Notes: generated by a model not told the origin, from the sequence alone. Numbered from the stretch's first letter, positions 17,442 through 26,442 are shown. The stretch is 64,000 nucleotides of DNA from Zhihengliuella halotolerans (GCF_004217565.1 NZ_SHLA01000001.1:1550001-1614000), one strand, 5' to 3'. A program made the numbers and translations.

Positions 17442-18391
17442 GCCGTGCCCGTCCCGGCGACCCGTTCGACGTCGTCGTGTCCGCTGCGAGGAACGTCCGG
17501 TTCGAGGTAGATGACCCGCGCGATCGGCACGGCCGCGCGGATGCGCTCCTCCGCCCCGTCGATGACGGCGGCGATCCCCTCGCCCGTCGCATCGCGATCG
17601 ACAGAGATCTTCGCGGCGACGAGCAACTCCTCCGGGCCCAGGTGCAGGGTCTTGAGGTGGACGATGCGGGTGCCGTCGGCGGTGATGGCGGCCTCGATCT
17701 CGGCGACGTGCTCCTTCGTCGCCGACTCGCCCAGCAGGAGGGAACGGGTCTCGATGGCCAGGACGACCGCGATGACGACGAGCAGCAGCCCGATGCACGC
17801 CGTGCCGGCCGCGTCCCACATGCCGTCACCGGTGAGCAGCGTCAGCACGACGCCGGTGAGGGCGAAGACCAGCCCGAGCAGCGCTCCGAGATCTTCGAGG
17901 AGGATGACCGGCAGTTCCGGCGACTTCGCGCGCCGGACGAACTGGACCCAGCTCTTCTTGCCGCGCACGTGGTTCGACTCGATGACGGCCGTGCGGAAGG
18001 AGAACGACTCCGCGATGATCGCGCCGACGAGGACCGCCACGGGCACCCACCACCAGCGTCCCTCGATGCCGTGCGGGTCCTGGAACTTGTGCCACGCCTC
18101 GTAGAGCGCGAAGAGCCCGCCGACTGTGAAGAGCACAATCGAGACGATGAAGGCGTAGACGTACCGTTCACGGCCGTAGCCGAACGGATGCTCCGGGCTG
18201 GCCTGCTTCTTGGCTGCCTTGCCACCCACGAGGAGCAGCACCTGATTGCCCGAATCGGCCACGGAGTGGATGGCCTCGGCCAACATCGACGACGACTGTG
18301 TCAACGCCCAGCCGATGAATTTGAAGACCGCGATGGTGAGGTTCGCGATCAGCGCCGCGACCACCGCCTTGGTTCCGCCGGAAGCTGCCAC
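17438..18391 (-). CDS. Cation diffusion facilitator family transporter
   Basis: A 317-residue CDF membrane protein exporting divalent cations such as zinc, manganese or iron. Six transmembrane segments lie in the first 220 residues. The metal site is seen as SVADSGNQ (HSVADSGN, with Asp) and, in helix five, LLEDLGAL, replacing the common HxxxD; a cytoplasmic C-terminal domain begins near 235 with HLKTLHLGPEELLVAAKI. GTG 18391 has AAAGG upstream and starts where the family does. It lies 65 bp after the TrmH-type gene and overlaps the Nudix start by 4 bp. Confidence 0.9.
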   Translation of the reverse strand: MAASGGTKAVVAALIANLTIAVFKFIGWALTQSSSMLAEAIHSVADSGNQVLLLVGGKAAKKQASPEHPFGYGRERYVYAFIVSIVLFTVGGLFALYEAWHKFQDPHGIEGRWWWVPVAVLVGAIIAESFSFRTAVIESNHVRGKKSWVQFVRRAKSPELPVILLEDLGALLGLVFALTGVVLTLLTGDGMWDAAGTACIGLLLVVIAVVLAIETRSLLLGESATKEHVAEIEAAITADGTRIVHLKTLHLGPEELLVAAKISVDRDATGEGIAAVIDGAEERIRAAVPIARVIYLEPDVPRSGHDDVERVAGTGTA

Positions 18392-18456
18392 GGTCGTTCC
18401 TTTCCCTGGGACCTCTAGTTCATCGGACGGGCAGACAGGCCGCGCCCCGAGCCAGC

Positions 18457-19362
18457 TTAGTCCGCCAGTGCGGGATTTCGCTTTTGGGCGCGGGCCGACG
18501 CGTACAGGCAGACGGTGGCGGCGGTGCCGACGTTGAGCGACTCGGCCACCCCGTACAGCGGCACCGCCACGCGCTGGTCCGCCGCTGCGAGCTCCGATTC
18601 GTCGAGCCCGGCCGCCTCGTTCCCGAAGAGCCATGCGCTCGGCTGTCCGAGGAGCGGTTGCTCCCCCGCCCTGTTGTGGAGCCGGTGAGCCGCCGCCGCG
18701 TCCTGCAGCTCGTCGAGGTCGGCGTCTCCGTAGCCGTCGGCCGCAATGATCCCGATGCCCGCAGCCCGCAGTCCCTCCACGAGTTCCGCGAAGTCGACCC
18801 CAACGGCGAGCGGCAGGTGGAAGATCGACCCCACCGTTGAACGCACGGCCTTGGGGTTGAAGAGGTCGACGCTTCCGCTCGTCGTAACGACGGCGTCGGC
18901 CCCCGCCGCGTCCGCAGCCCGCAGGATGGTGCCAGCGTTTCCCGGGTCCTGGACCCGGCACAACACGGCGACCAGCCGGGGGCGCGCCGCGATGATGTCC
19001 GGCAGGGAGACGATCGTCTGGCGACACACCGCGATGATCCCCTGCGGTGTCACGGTATCGGCCATCGCCGCGATGACGGCCGGCTCGGCGAGCCGGACCT
19101 CGCAACCGTCGACCCCGGCGACCAGCTCGGGGTGCCGCTCGGCGGCAACGGGACTGGCAAAGATCCACTGCACGATGCCGTCGCGCCCCTCCCGGATTCG
19201 CTCGGCGTGAAGACGGATCGCTTCGCGCACGGCTTGGGGACCCTCCGCGAGGAAGAGTCCGGACTTGTTGCGACCGCTGCGGGTGGCGAGCCGGGCGACG
19301 TCCCTGACGCGCTCGGCCCGCGGGTTGGCCATGATCGGCTGATCCGTGGGGGCTTCTCTCAT
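18457..19362 (-). CDS. TrmH/SpoU family RNA methyltransferase
   Basis: A 301-residue SPOUT enzyme predicted to 2'-O-methylate tRNA or 23S rRNA. The three SPOUT motifs are visible in order: NAGTILRAADAAGADAVV, AWLFGNEAAGL and SLNVGTAATVCLYA. An N-terminal substrate-binding domain (SpoU_sub_bind) covers about residues 15-100. ATG 19362 is used; a second ATG at 19332 (MANPRAERV) is also plausible. A possible -10, GATAAA on the minus strand at 19372-19377, sits so close that the transcript may be nearly leaderless. Target nucleotide unknown. Confidence 0.88.
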   Translation of the reverse strand: MREAPTDQPIMANPRAERVRDVARLATRSGRNKSGLFLAEGPQAVREAIRLHAERIREGRDGIVQWIFASPVAAERHPELVAGVDGCEVRLAEPAVIAAMADTVTPQGIIAVCRQTIVSLPDIIAARPRLVAVLCRVQDPGNAGTILRAADAAGADAVVTTSGSVDLFNPKAVRSTVGSIFHLPLAVGVDFAELVEGLRAAGIGIIAADGYGDADLDELQDAAAAHRLHNRAGEQPLLGQPSAWLFGNEAAGLDESELAAADQRVAVPLYGVAESLNVGTAATVCLYASARAQKRNPALAD

Positions 19363-19427
19363 GTGCACGACTTTATCCTCGTCTGGCTGGGGAGGGCGCG
19401 TTGGGGTTTCCGGGTCGGACGCAAAAA

Positions 19428-19456
19428 GGGGACGGGATCTTTGAGATCCCGTCCCC
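19428..19456 (-). terminator. Terminator of the infC-rpmI-rplT operon
   Basis: A perfect 13-bp stem (GGGGACGGGATCT with its complement), loop TTG, followed on the minus strand by TTTTT. It lies 38 bp past the rplT stop and separates this operon from the TrmH gene. Confidence 0.88.
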
Positions 19457-19494
19457 TGCGCCGCCCTCGAAGAGGGCGAACAGGCGAAAGCCTG

Positions 19495-20151
19495 CTACTT
19501 GATCTGCTGGCGAGCCTCGCCACCAGCCGGCTCGAAGCCGGCGGCCTTGGCGGCCTCGATCGAAGCGAACCACCACTCAGGAGTGGTCTGGTCGTACCAG
19601 GTCGAGCCCGGGACGTGGTACTTCTTCGACTGGTTGCCCTTGATGACGAAGCCCTCCGGGGCCTCTTCACCCTCGACGGCCTTGACGGCGCCGTCGGCGG
19701 CGGGGGCCTCGGCGGCCGGAGCGGCCTTGGCGGCGGCCTTCGGAGCCTTGGCGGCCGGGGCAGCTGCGGTCTTGGCGGCCGGAGCGTTCACATCGGCCGG
19801 AAGCGCGTCCTTGGCGACCTTGACCAGCGTCGCGAAAGCGTTGGCGTCGGAGACGGCCAGCTCGGCGAGCATGCGGCGGTCGACCTCGACCTCAGCGGCC
19901 TTCAGGCCCTGGATCAGACGGTTGTAGGTCAGTCCGTTCGCACGGGAAGCAGCGTTGATGCGCTGGATCCACAGGCGACGGAAGTCGCCCTTGCGCTTAC
20001 GACGGTCGCCGTAGCTGTAGACGAACGAGTGGAGCAACTGCTCCTTGGCCTTGCGGTAGAGACGCGAACGCTGACCGCGGTAACCCTTGGCGCGCTCGAG
20101 AACGACCCGGCGCTTCTTGTGGGCGTTGACCGCCCGCTTCACACGTGCCAC
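19495..20151 (-). CDS. rplT: 50S ribosomal protein L20 with an extra C-terminal domain
   Basis: Residues 1-118 are an intact L20 ([35 protein letters not shown]), which binds 23S rRNA early in 50S assembly. Unusually the protein runs to 218 residues. Residues 119-160 form an Ala/Lys/Pro linker, and 165-210 form a compact aromatic domain ([31 protein letters not shown]) resembling the small sunset-type domain found at the C-termini of some actinobacterial proteins. There is no stop or frameshift between them, and the terminator lies just beyond the stop. GTG 20151 has AAGGAG upstream. Third gene of infC-rpmI-rplT. Confidence 0.93.
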   Translation of the reverse strand: MARVKRAVNAHKKRRVVLERAKGYRGQRSRLYRKAKEQLLHSFVYSYGDRRKRKGDFRRLWIQRINAASRANGLTYNRLIQGLKAAEVEVDRRMLAELAVSDANAFATLVKVAKDALPADVNAPAAKTAAAPAAKAPKAAAKAAPAAEAPAADGAVKAVEGEEAPEGFVIKGNQSKKYHVPGSTWYDQTTPEWWFASIEAAKAAGFEPAGGEARQQIK

Positions 20152-20241
20152 GTGTGTACTCCTTCATGTTGTGTCCCCGTGTCTACGGCGTCGGCCGGCC
20201 CGGGGACGGTGTTAATTCGTCAGATCGCCTCAGCGGGAGGC

Positions 20242-20436
20242 TTAGAGGCCCAGCATCCGCTTGATGGTCTTGACGTCGGCCTTGGCAACCAGCTGGTCGC
20301 TCGCCAGACGGCGGGTCAGCCGCGAGGACTTGTGCTCCAGATAGTGGCGGCGGTTGGCCTGCTGGCGCTTGAGCTTGCCGCTACCGGTGAGCTTGAAACG
20401 CTTCTTGGCGCCACTGTGAGTCTTGAACTTCGGCAT
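20242..20436 (-). CDS. rpmI: 50S ribosomal protein L35
   Basis: A 64-residue very basic protein, [20 protein letters not shown], identical in pattern to L35. Length is standard. ATG 20436 has a GGAGAA ribosome-binding site upstream. It lies 175 bp after infC and 90 bp before rplT in the conserved operon. Confidence 0.97.
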   Translation of the reverse strand: MPKFKTHSGAKKRFKLTGSGKLKRQQANRRHYLEHKSSRLTRRLASDQLVAKADVKTIKRMLGL

Positions 20437-20611
20437 GTCCGCCGTTCTCCTTACGTGCTCCCGTACCCATGGGCCGGGGATCTTCTCGGGCATCCGAGGT
20501 GGATGCCTCCAGGGTCTGCGCACTCTGCGAGCGGACCGGCCGCTCAGAGTGAAACTGTTCGTGCATCGTGTCGGAACACGATTGGCCCGGCTGGACTCCC
20601 AGCCGGTCGGG

Positions 20612-21295
20612 CTAGTCTTCGGAGCCCTTGGCCTGCTCGAGCTTCGCCTTCGCCTCATCGGACAGATTGTCCGCGAGCGTCTGGTTGAGCTCAGCTTCGT
20701 TACCCTCGGTGTCGACTCGCTGCTTGTTGCCGCGCGTGCGGGTCTGGTCCTTCTGGGCTCGACGCGCGTCGGCTTTCGCCTCCGCCTTCGTCTTCACCGG
20801 ACCGATGACCATCACCATGTTGCGGCCGTCGATGCGCGGGGTCGATTCGACGATACCGACCTCGGCCACGTCCTCAGCGAACTTGTTGAGGAGGCGGATA
20901 CCCAGCTCGGGACGTTGCTGTTCACGGCCGCGGAACTGGATGATGGCCTTGACCTTGTCACCCGCGCCGAGGAATCGGAGCGCGTGACCGGTCTTGGTCT
21001 CGTAGTCGTGCGTGTCGATCTTCAGGCGGAAGCGAACTTCCTTGAGAACCGTATTGGTCTGGTTCTTACGGGACTCGCGCGCCTTGACCGCAGCCTCGTA
21101 CTTGAACTTGCCGAAGTCCATCAACTTGCACACCGGCGGCTTGGCATTCGGGGCAACCTCTACGAGGTCCAGATCTGCTTCGCCTGCAAGACGCAGGGCG
21201 TCTTCGGTCGGGACAACGCCGACCTGTTCGCCGTTGGGTCCAACCAACCGCACCTCTGGGACGCGGATTCGTTCGTTAATGCGTGGATCGCTGAT
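20612..21295 (-). CDS. infC: Translation initiation factor IF-3, with an AUC start codon
   Basis: IF-3 binds the 30S subunit and polices initiator tRNA and start-codon choice. The 227-residue product shows the N-domain ([40 protein letters not shown]) and C-domain ([17 protein letters not shown]). The conserved N-terminus begins at codon ATC (21293-21295), giving [15 protein letters not shown] stands six bases upstream and an in-frame TAG only five codons upstream (21308-21310), with no ATG, GTG or TTG between. The first conventional start, GTG 21253, would delete 14 conserved residues. AUU and AUC starts on infC are known elsewhere and support IF-3 autoregulation. The tail is Lys/Asp/Glu-rich. 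Confidence 0.93.
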   Translation of the reverse strand: MSDPRINERIRVPEVRLVGPNGEQVGVVPTEDALRLAGEADLDLVEVAPNAKPPVCKLMDFGKFKYEAAVKARESRKNQTNTVLKEVRFRLKIDTHDYETKTGHALRFLGAGDKVKAIIQFRGREQQRPELGIRLLNKFAEDVAEVGIVESTPRIDGRNMVMVIGPVKTKAEAKADARRAQKDQTRTRGNKQRVDTEGNEAELNQTLADNLSDEAKAKLEQAKGSED

Positions 21296-21340
21296 GTGTC
21301 GCTCCTGCTAGTACTTGTACGGATCACCACCCGCATACGG

Positions 21341-21373
21341 AAAAGGCCCCCGTCTGCGAGGCAGGCGAAGGCC
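21341..21373 (-). promoter_or_regulatory. Leader hairpin/attenuator-like structure before infC
   Basis: On the minus strand, GGCC and GCCTGC pair with GCAGAC and GGCC around a CTC loop, with a three-base internal bulge; UUUU follows at once. It lies 46-78 bases upstream of the infC start, inside the leader. The shape is that of a transcription attenuator, a known style of control for infC-rpmI-rplT operons; the ligand (L20 or other) is inferred. Confidence 0.45.
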
Positions 21374-21497
21374 AGAAATTCGATGCGGCCCCTGTCGGAG
21401 CCGACGGACATACCGCCTGAGCGAATGTCCCCGAATGACCCGGCAGCCTGTATCGGCTACAGCGGGTGGGAGTTTGGCCTCCACTTGCAAGCCTGAA

Positions 21498-21527
21498 TCA
21501 TACCTTCCGCGCTACGCGTTGGTCACG
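21498..21527 (-). promoter_or_regulatory. Putative infC operon promoter
   Basis: On the minus strand, -35 GTGACC and -10 TATGAT are separated by 18 bp; four and five of six bases match the sigma-70-type consensus. It would give a leader of about 190 bases containing the hairpin at 21341-21373. A separate TTGACA at 21532-21537 on the plus strand may belong to the divergent DUF1844 gene, but its -10 is poor. Confidence 0.42.
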
Positions 21528-21593
21528 TTAATTGACACACGTCACGCCGCACCGAATGCATGATTCAAGTCGGTCTGTGACAAGCTTAGCAGT

Positions 21594-21977
21594 ATGAGCA
21601 CCTCCGAAACCAATCCGGCAGCCGAGTCGCAGCACTACTCCATGACGGAGGAGACCGCGGTCCGCGATATCGCCGAAGTCCCCGCCGTCGAGGTCATCAC
21701 GACGGCGGCTGTCCACCTCATGAGTGCCGCCGCCGTGAAGTGCGGCCTCGCCGCGGGCCCCGACGCCGAGGAACTGAAGGATCTGGACGAAGCCCGCAAG
21801 CTGATCACCGCACTGGCGGGCCTGATCACGGCCGGCGCGCCAGAGATCGGCAGCCAGCACGCGGCCCCGTTGCGCGATGGCCTGCGTTCCCTGCAGCTCG
21901 CCTTCCGTGAGGCGTCGATCATCCAGGACGCTCCGGGCAAGGGCCCGGGCGAGAAGTTCACCGGCCCGGTCTCGTAG
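21594..21977 (+). CDS. DUF1844 domain protein
   Basis: A 127-residue protein of the actinobacterial DUF1844 family, commonly found next to infC. The family core is visible as VITTAAVHLMSAAAVKCGLA and EARKLITALAGLI; an acidic N-terminus carries no signal peptide. Function is not known. It diverges from infC across about 300 bp that holds both promoters and the infC leader. Ends in a strong terminator at 22002-22042. Confidence 0.85.
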   Translation: MSTSETNPAAESQHYSMTEETAVRDIAEVPAVEVITTAAVHLMSAAAVKCGLAAGPDAEELKDLDEARKLITALAGLITAGAPEIGSQHAAPLRDGLRSLQLAFREASIIQDAPGKGPGEKFTGPVS

Positions 21978-22001
21978 CAGCAACCGCTCCGACAGACTTG
22001 C

Positions 22002-22042
22002 GCCCGTGGGGAGCCGCCGCCGGCGGCTCCCCACGGGCTTTT
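22002..22042 (+). terminator. Terminator of the DUF1844 gene
   Basis: A 17-bp perfect stem (left arm 22002-22018, right arm 22022-22038) with a three-base loop, followed by TTTT on the plus strand. It separates the gene from the convergent SseB-family gene. Confidence 0.88.
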
Positions 22043-22052
22043 CCGTGCCCGG

Positions 22053-22973
22053 CTACGCTTCGGAAGCCAACCGCATCTCCAGGGAGTCGACGGCCTCCGC
22101 GAACTCCTTGGTCGTGGACAGCGTTTTCTGCAGTCGTCCGACGGCGGCCTGGGCCTGCGCAGGGTCGGTCTCGCGAGCGAACGTGATGGTGAGCCGCAGT
22201 TCCGGCCCGTGCCCCCCGCCCGGCACGACGCCGCCGGCCCGGTCTCGGCACGCGACGCCGCTGCCGGCGGACAACGCCAGCCGGCGCACGATCGGCTCGC
22301 CAACCGAGAGCTCCCTGAGCAGCTCGACAAGGGACTCGTCCCGGTAACTGGGCGTCCAGGGGCGCTGCTGCGCGAGCGCCCACATCGCGGGCCGTCGAAC
22401 GACGAAAGTCGTTTCCGCCCCGGGATCGACCACGAGCAACTGCGAATCCTCCTGCACCGCCGACAGGGCAGCACGCGGAGCGTAGACCGCAACCGGGCGG
22501 GCCTCCGGATGCCACCCCTGCAAAGCCGCCACGGAGGTGAAGATCGGCAGGGCGCTGCGTCCGTCGGGTGCCTTGATGGTGACCAGAGCCATGTCGGCTT
22601 CCTTGTCCTCCGTGAAGCCGTGCTCGCCGAGGCCGCCCTCGGCCAGCGCGGCAACCACGGGCACGAAGACGCGCGCCGTCGCGAGCGCAGCGACGACGTC
22701 CTCCTCCGAGCCGCTTTTGCGGCGGAGCCTGTCAAGAGCCGCCGTGAATCCGGGATCTGCGAGACCATCGTCCTGGTCGAAATCGTGCAGCGGGTTCCCC
22801 TCGCCCGAGAGGTCGCGCCCCTCCCACGACTGTCCTGCGGAATCGGCCGCACCACCGGCCCGCTGAAGTGCGGCGGCGATGTGCCCCGGCAAGTCTCTGG
22901 CGCCACCGGCCCCACTGCCGTGGGCCTCCGGTGACGCCGGCTGCGGGCGGTCGGCCGCGTCGTCGTGCGTCAT
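22053..22973 (-). CDS. SseB-family protein
   Basis: A 306-residue cytoplasmic protein with an SseB N-terminal domain fold: FVPVVAALAE, ADMALVTIKAPDGRSALPIFTS, AVYAPRAALSAVQEDSQLLVVDPG. The first 70 residues are disordered and Asp/Gly-rich. SseB-type proteins have no settled biochemical role in actinobacteria. It lies 6 bp after priA and is the last gene of the his unit. ATG 22973. Confidence 0.78.
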   Translation of the reverse strand: MTHDDAADRPQPASPEAHGSGAGGARDLPGHIAAALQRAGGAADSAGQSWEGRDLSGEGNPLHDFDQDDGLADPGFTAALDRLRRKSGSEEDVVAALATARVFVPVVAALAEGGLGEHGFTEDKEADMALVTIKAPDGRSALPIFTSVAALQGWHPEARPVAVYAPRAALSAVQEDSQLLVVDPGAETTFVVRRPAMWALAQQRPWTPSYRDESLVELLRELSVGEPIVRRLALSAGSGVACRDRAGGVVPGGGHGPELRLTITFARETDPAQAQAAVGRLQKTLSTTKEFAEAVDSLEMRLASEA

Positions 22974-22979
22974 GGATTC

Positions 22980-23714
22980 CTAGCGGCGGCCGGCGACGTC
23001 GAGGGCCTCTGGCAGTGTGAACTTGCCGGCATAGAGGGCCTTGCCCATGATCGCTCCCTCAACGCCGAGCGGCACGAGCTCGCGCAGCACCCGGAGGTCG
23101 TCGAGGCTGGAGATGCCGCCGGAGGCGACGACGGGCTTCTCCGTGCGACCGCACAGCTCCTTGAGCAGCTCGACGTTGGGGCCCCGGAGCGTCCCGTCCT
23201 TCGTCACGTCAGTCACGACGTAGCGGGCGCACCCGGCGTCCTCCAGGCGTGCGAGCACGTCCCAGAGATTGCCGCCCTCCTTCGTCCATCCGCGCGCGGC
23301 GAGGGTCGTGCCGCGCACGTCGAGCCCGACGGCGATCTGGTCCCCATGGCGGGCGATCACCTCGGCCGTCCACTCCGGGTTCTCCAGTGCAGCCGTGCCG
23401 AGATTCACGCGGGTGGCACCGAACTCCAGCGCGCGCTCGAGTGACTCGTTGTCGCGAATTCCGCCCGAAAGCTCGACCTTGATCGACATTTCATCGGCCA
23501 CGCGACGGAGGATCTCCGTGTTCTCTCCCCGACCGAATGCCGCGTCCAGGTCCACGAGGTGGATCCACTCGGCGCCGGCTTCCTGCCACGCCATCGCCGC
23601 TTCGAGCGGGTCGCCGTAGCCGGTCTCGCTGCCCGCCTCACCCTGGACCAGGCGGACGGCCTGACCGTCGGCGACGTCGACAGCGGGAAGCAGTTCGAGA
23701 ATGTCTGTGCTCAT
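22980..23714 (-). CDS. priA: Phosphoribosyl isomerase A, bifunctional HisA/TrpF
   Basis: A 244-residue TIM barrel, the actinobacterial PriA length. It isomerises ProFAR in histidine synthesis and, in actinobacteria that lack trpF, PRA in tryptophan synthesis. Conserved parts: [19 protein letters not shown] (catalytic Asp near residue 13), [17 protein letters not shown], and [14 protein letters not shown] with the second catalytic Asp and Thr. ATG 23714 has AAGGA upstream. It sits between the tiny membrane-protein gene and sseB. Dual activity is inferred from the family; trpF is not visible here. Confidence 0.95.
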   Translation of the reverse strand: MSTDILELLPAVDVADGQAVRLVQGEAGSETGYGDPLEAAMAWQEAGAEWIHLVDLDAAFGRGENTEILRRVADEMSIKVELSGGIRDNESLERALEFGATRVNLGTAALENPEWTAEVIARHGDQIAVGLDVRGTTLAARGWTKEGGNLWDVLARLEDAGCARYVVTDVTKDGTLRGPNVELLKELCGRTEKPVVASGGISSLDDLRVLRELVPLGVEGAIMGKALYAGKFTLPEALDVAGRR

Positions 23715-23743
23715 GAGAGTTCCTTCGGTGGGGAGGGGATGGA

Positions 23744-23896
23744 TTAGCGCAGCGTCAGCATGTAGGCCGCCAGCAAGGACAGGCCCGCGAGTACCCAGAG
23801 AACGACGATCCAGGATTTGTGGGCCTTCTGCCGGCGCAGGGAGATGGCGCCGCCGGCGAGGAGGCCGCCCAGCGCCATGAGGAGAATGGACCACAT
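23744..23896 (-). CDS. 50-residue two-helix membrane protein in the his operon
   Basis: Two hydrophobic helices (residues 2-18 and 28-47) joined by RRQKAHKS, so both ends probably face outside with a basic cytoplasmic loop. Its ATG shares one base with the hisH TGA (TGATG), and TAA ends it 29 bp before priA. Translational coupling supports it being real. I recognise no domain; a structural or membrane-stress role is only a guess. Confidence 0.62.
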   Translation of the reverse strand: MWSILLMALGGLLAGGAISLRRQKAHKSWIVVLWVLAGLSLLAAYMLTLR

Positions 23897-24531
23897 CAGA
23901 GAGTGCCCAGCCAGTTGCGGAGGAGTTGGGCTCCGGCGTCGCCGGATTTCTCGGGGTGGAATTGCAGGGCGGAGAGGGGCCCGTTCTCGACGGCGGCAAT
24001 GAAGGGCTTGCCGTGCGTCGACCAGGTGACCATCGGCGGCTTCATCCGCGGCTGCAGCACCTCGAACTCCCACTTCTGCACCCCGTACGAGTGCACAAAG
24101 TAGAAGCGCTCGTCGCGCAGCCCCTCGAAGAGGACGCTGCCCTCGGCAGCGTCGACCGTGTTCCACCCCATGTGCGGCACCACCGGCGCGTCGAGTCGTT
24201 CGACGGTGCCCGGCCACTCCCCGATGCCCTGGGTGCGGACGCCGTGTTCGACCCCCTCTTCGAAAAAGACCTGGTGCCCGACGCAGATGCCCAGTACGGG
24301 CCGTCCGCCCGCGACACGCCGTCCGATCTGCTGGACCGCGCCGACGTCCTTCAACGCCGCCATCACGGCGGCGAAAGCGCCGACGCCCGGCACGACGAGA
24401 CCATCTGCCTCGGCCACCAGCTTGGGGTCGCGTGTCAGCGTGACCTGCGCTCCGACCCGCTCCAGAGCGCGCACGGCTGAGCGGACGTTGCCTGATCCGT
24501 AGTCGAGGACGGTGACCTTCGGCGCCGCCAT
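23896..24531 (-). CDS. hisH: Imidazole glycerol phosphate synthase, glutaminase subunit
   Basis: A 211-residue class I glutamine amidotransferase that supplies ammonia to HisF. The catalytic triad is seen as [11 protein letters not shown] (Cys) and QFHPEKSG (His, Glu). VPGVGAF and the N-terminal VLDYGSGN are also typical. ATG 24531 abuts the TAG of hisB with no gap. hisF itself is not in the window. Confidence 0.96.
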   Translation of the reverse strand: MAAPKVTVLDYGSGNVRSAVRALERVGAQVTLTRDPKLVAEADGLVVPGVGAFAAVMAALKDVGAVQQIGRRVAGGRPVLGICVGHQVFFEEGVEHGVRTQGIGEWPGTVERLDAPVVPHMGWNTVDAAEGSVLFEGLRDERFYFVHSYGVQKWEFEVLQPRMKPPMVTWSTHGKPFIAAVENGPLSALQFHPEKSGDAGAQLLRNWLGTL

Positions 24532-25152
24532 CTAGAGCGCGCCCTTCGTGGAGGGGATCTCCCCGCCCAGGCGAGCATCTGGCTCGACGGCCTCGCGCAG
24601 GGCACGGGCCAGCGCCTTGAACTGCGCCTCGACGATGTGATGGGGGTCCCGTCCGCCGAGAACGCGCATGTGCAGGCAGATCTGGGCGTGCAGCGTCAGG
24701 GCCTCGAAGACGTGACGCGTGAGCGAGCCCGTGAAGTGGCCTCCGATCAGATGGTATTCCTGACCGGCCGGCTCTCCGTCGTGGACGAGGTAGGGACGGC
24801 CGGACACATCGACGACGGCGTGGGCCAGGGCCTCGTCAAGGGGGACGGTGGCCTGCCCGAACCGCCGGATTCCGGCCTTGTTACCGAGCGCGACGCGGAG
24901 GACCTCGCCGAGGGTGATGGCCACGTCCTCGACAGTGTGGTGGACGTCGATGTGCGTGTCGCCGAAGGCCTCGACGGTGATATCGATCATCGAGTGGCGC
25001 GCGAGTGCGGTCAGCATGTGGTCGTAGAACGGCACCGTCGTGTTGATCTTCGCGACTCCGGTGCCGTCGAGGTCGAGTTCGACGGAGACGGAGGACTCGC
25101 TGGTCTTCCGTTCCATACGGGCACGACGACCCGAAAGCAGTTCTGCGGGCAT
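24532..25152 (-). CDS. hisB: Imidazoleglycerol-phosphate dehydratase
   Basis: A 206-residue monofunctional HisB converting IGP to imidazole acetol phosphate with manganese. Metal-ligand motifs are [27 protein letters not shown] and [18 protein letters not shown]. No histidinol-phosphatase domain is attached, as expected in actinobacteria. ATG 25152 adds 12 residues before a second ATG at 25116 (MERKTSES), and either is possible. Followed directly by hisH. Confidence 0.96.
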   Translation of the reverse strand: MPAELLSGRRARMERKTSESSVSVELDLDGTGVAKINTTVPFYDHMLTALARHSMIDITVEAFGDTHIDVHHTVEDVAITLGEVLRVALGNKAGIRRFGQATVPLDEALAHAVVDVSGRPYLVHDGEPAGQEYHLIGGHFTGSLTRHVFEALTLHAQICLHMRVLGGRDPHHIVEAQFKALARALREAVEPDARLGGEIPSTKGAL

Positions 25153-25248
25153 TCTCTAGTCCTTCGACGATGGGGGCGGCAGCTGGTGGGCTGCAGGTCT
25201 AGTTTAGCGATCCGGCGGCAGCCGAACGCGCGGTCCGTGCGCGGGCGA

Positions 25249-26364
25249 TCAGCGCCCGGCGCGGTCCTGCTCGAGCAGAGCCTCGAGCTCGCGGAGGAAG
25301 GCGCCAGTCTCGGCCTCGGTTCCGGCTGTGACACGCAGGTGCCCGGGGATCCCGACGTCCCTGACGAGGATTCCCTTGGCAACAAGGCCCGACCAGACCG
25401 TGGACGGGGACTCGAGCCCCCCGAAGAATACGAAGTTGGAGTCACTCGCGGCCGGAGTGAGCCCCATCCTGGTCAGCTCGTCAACGATCCGGTCGCGCTG
25501 GATCTTGATGTCCTCCACGTTGGCCAGGAGCGCGCCGACGTGCTTGAGCGCCGCGTTGGCGGTCGCCTGGGTCACGGCCGACAGGTGATAGGGCAGGCGG
25601 ACGAGCCGCAGGGCGGCCGTCACTTCTTCAGCAGCCGCCAGGTAGCCCAAACGGGCGCCGGCCAGGGAGAAAGCCTTGCTCATCGTCCGGCTCACGATCA
25701 GCCGCTCCCGTCCCGGGAGAAGTTCCAGGGCTGACGGCGTTCCCGCGTGGCGGAACTCGGCGTAGGCCTCGTCGACGACCACGATGGCCTGCGATTCCTG
25801 ACCCGCATCGTAGACCGCGGTGACGACATCCTGGCCCAGTGCGGTCCCGGTCGGATTATTCGGGGAGCACAGGAAAACGATGTTCGGCCGGTGTGCGCGA
25901 ACCTGGGCTGCCGCGGACTCAGCGGTCAATTGGAAGTCGTCGGCCCGCGCGCCGGCGATGTAGGTCGTGTCGGTACCGCTGGCGAGCAGCGGATACATCG
26001 AGTACGTGGGCGGAAAGCTCAGCAGGCTCCGGCCCGGTCCGCCGAACGCCTGCAGGATCTGTTGGAGGACTTCGTTGGATCCATTCGCAGCCCAGACCTG
26101 GTCCGCGTTCACGTCGTGGCCGAGATAGTCCGCAAGGCGGGACCTCAGCTCGACGAACTCTCGGTCCGGGTACCGGTTCAGCCGTTGCGCGGCGGCGAAG
26201 ACCTCGTCCGCGATGGCCCGGCTGACCGCTTCCGGGAGCGGATGCGTGTTCTCGTTGACGTTCAGTTGTATGGGGACATCCAGCTGGGGTGCACCGTAGG
26301 GTTGCAGGCCCCGCAGGTTCTCTCGCAGTGGGAGCTTCGACAGTCTCTCTAGAACATCACTCAC
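25249..26364 (-). CDS. hisC: Histidinol-phosphate aminotransferase
   Basis: A 371-residue fold-type I PLP enzyme for step seven of histidine synthesis. Motifs: LNVNENTHPLP at the N-terminus, AANGSNEVL, FLCSPNNPTG, VVDEAYAEF (Asp), and SRTMSKAFSLAGARLGY, where the Lys after SRTMS binds PLP. It is the first his gene of the unit here; hisD, which usually precedes hisC, is not adjacent. A 96-bp spacer separates it from hisB. Confidence 0.96.
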   Translation of the reverse strand: MSDVLERLSKLPLRENLRGLQPYGAPQLDVPIQLNVNENTHPLPEAVSRAIADEVFAAAQRLNRYPDREFVELRSRLADYLGHDVNADQVWAANGSNEVLQQILQAFGGPGRSLLSFPPTYSMYPLLASGTDTTYIAGARADDFQLTAESAAAQVRAHRPNIVFLCSPNNPTGTALGQDVVTAVYDAGQESQAIVVVDEAYAEFRHAGTPSALELLPGRERLIVSRTMSKAFSLAGARLGYLAAAEEVTAALRLVRLPYHLSAVTQATANAALKHVGALLANVEDIKIQRDRIVDELTRMGLTPAASDSNFVFFGGLESPSTVWSGLVAKGILVRDVGIPGHLRVTAGTEAETGAFLRELEALLEQDRAGR

Positions 26365-26442
26365 CGATCCAGCTTAGTTCTGATGCTGCCCGAGTTCAGA
26401 ATGCCGGACCGGCGGGAGTCTTAAAATGACCACGTTCGCCCG

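Noticed and set aside
21253-21255. GTG as the infC start
   Set aside because: It would remove the conserved [14 protein letters not shown] segment, and no ribosome-binding site precedes it; ATC at 21293-21295 fits better.
21532-21560. TTGACA as a strong promoter for the DUF1844 gene
   Set aside because: The -35 is perfect, but the best -10 at 17-18 bp spacing (AATGCA) is poor, so it is left as a possibility only.
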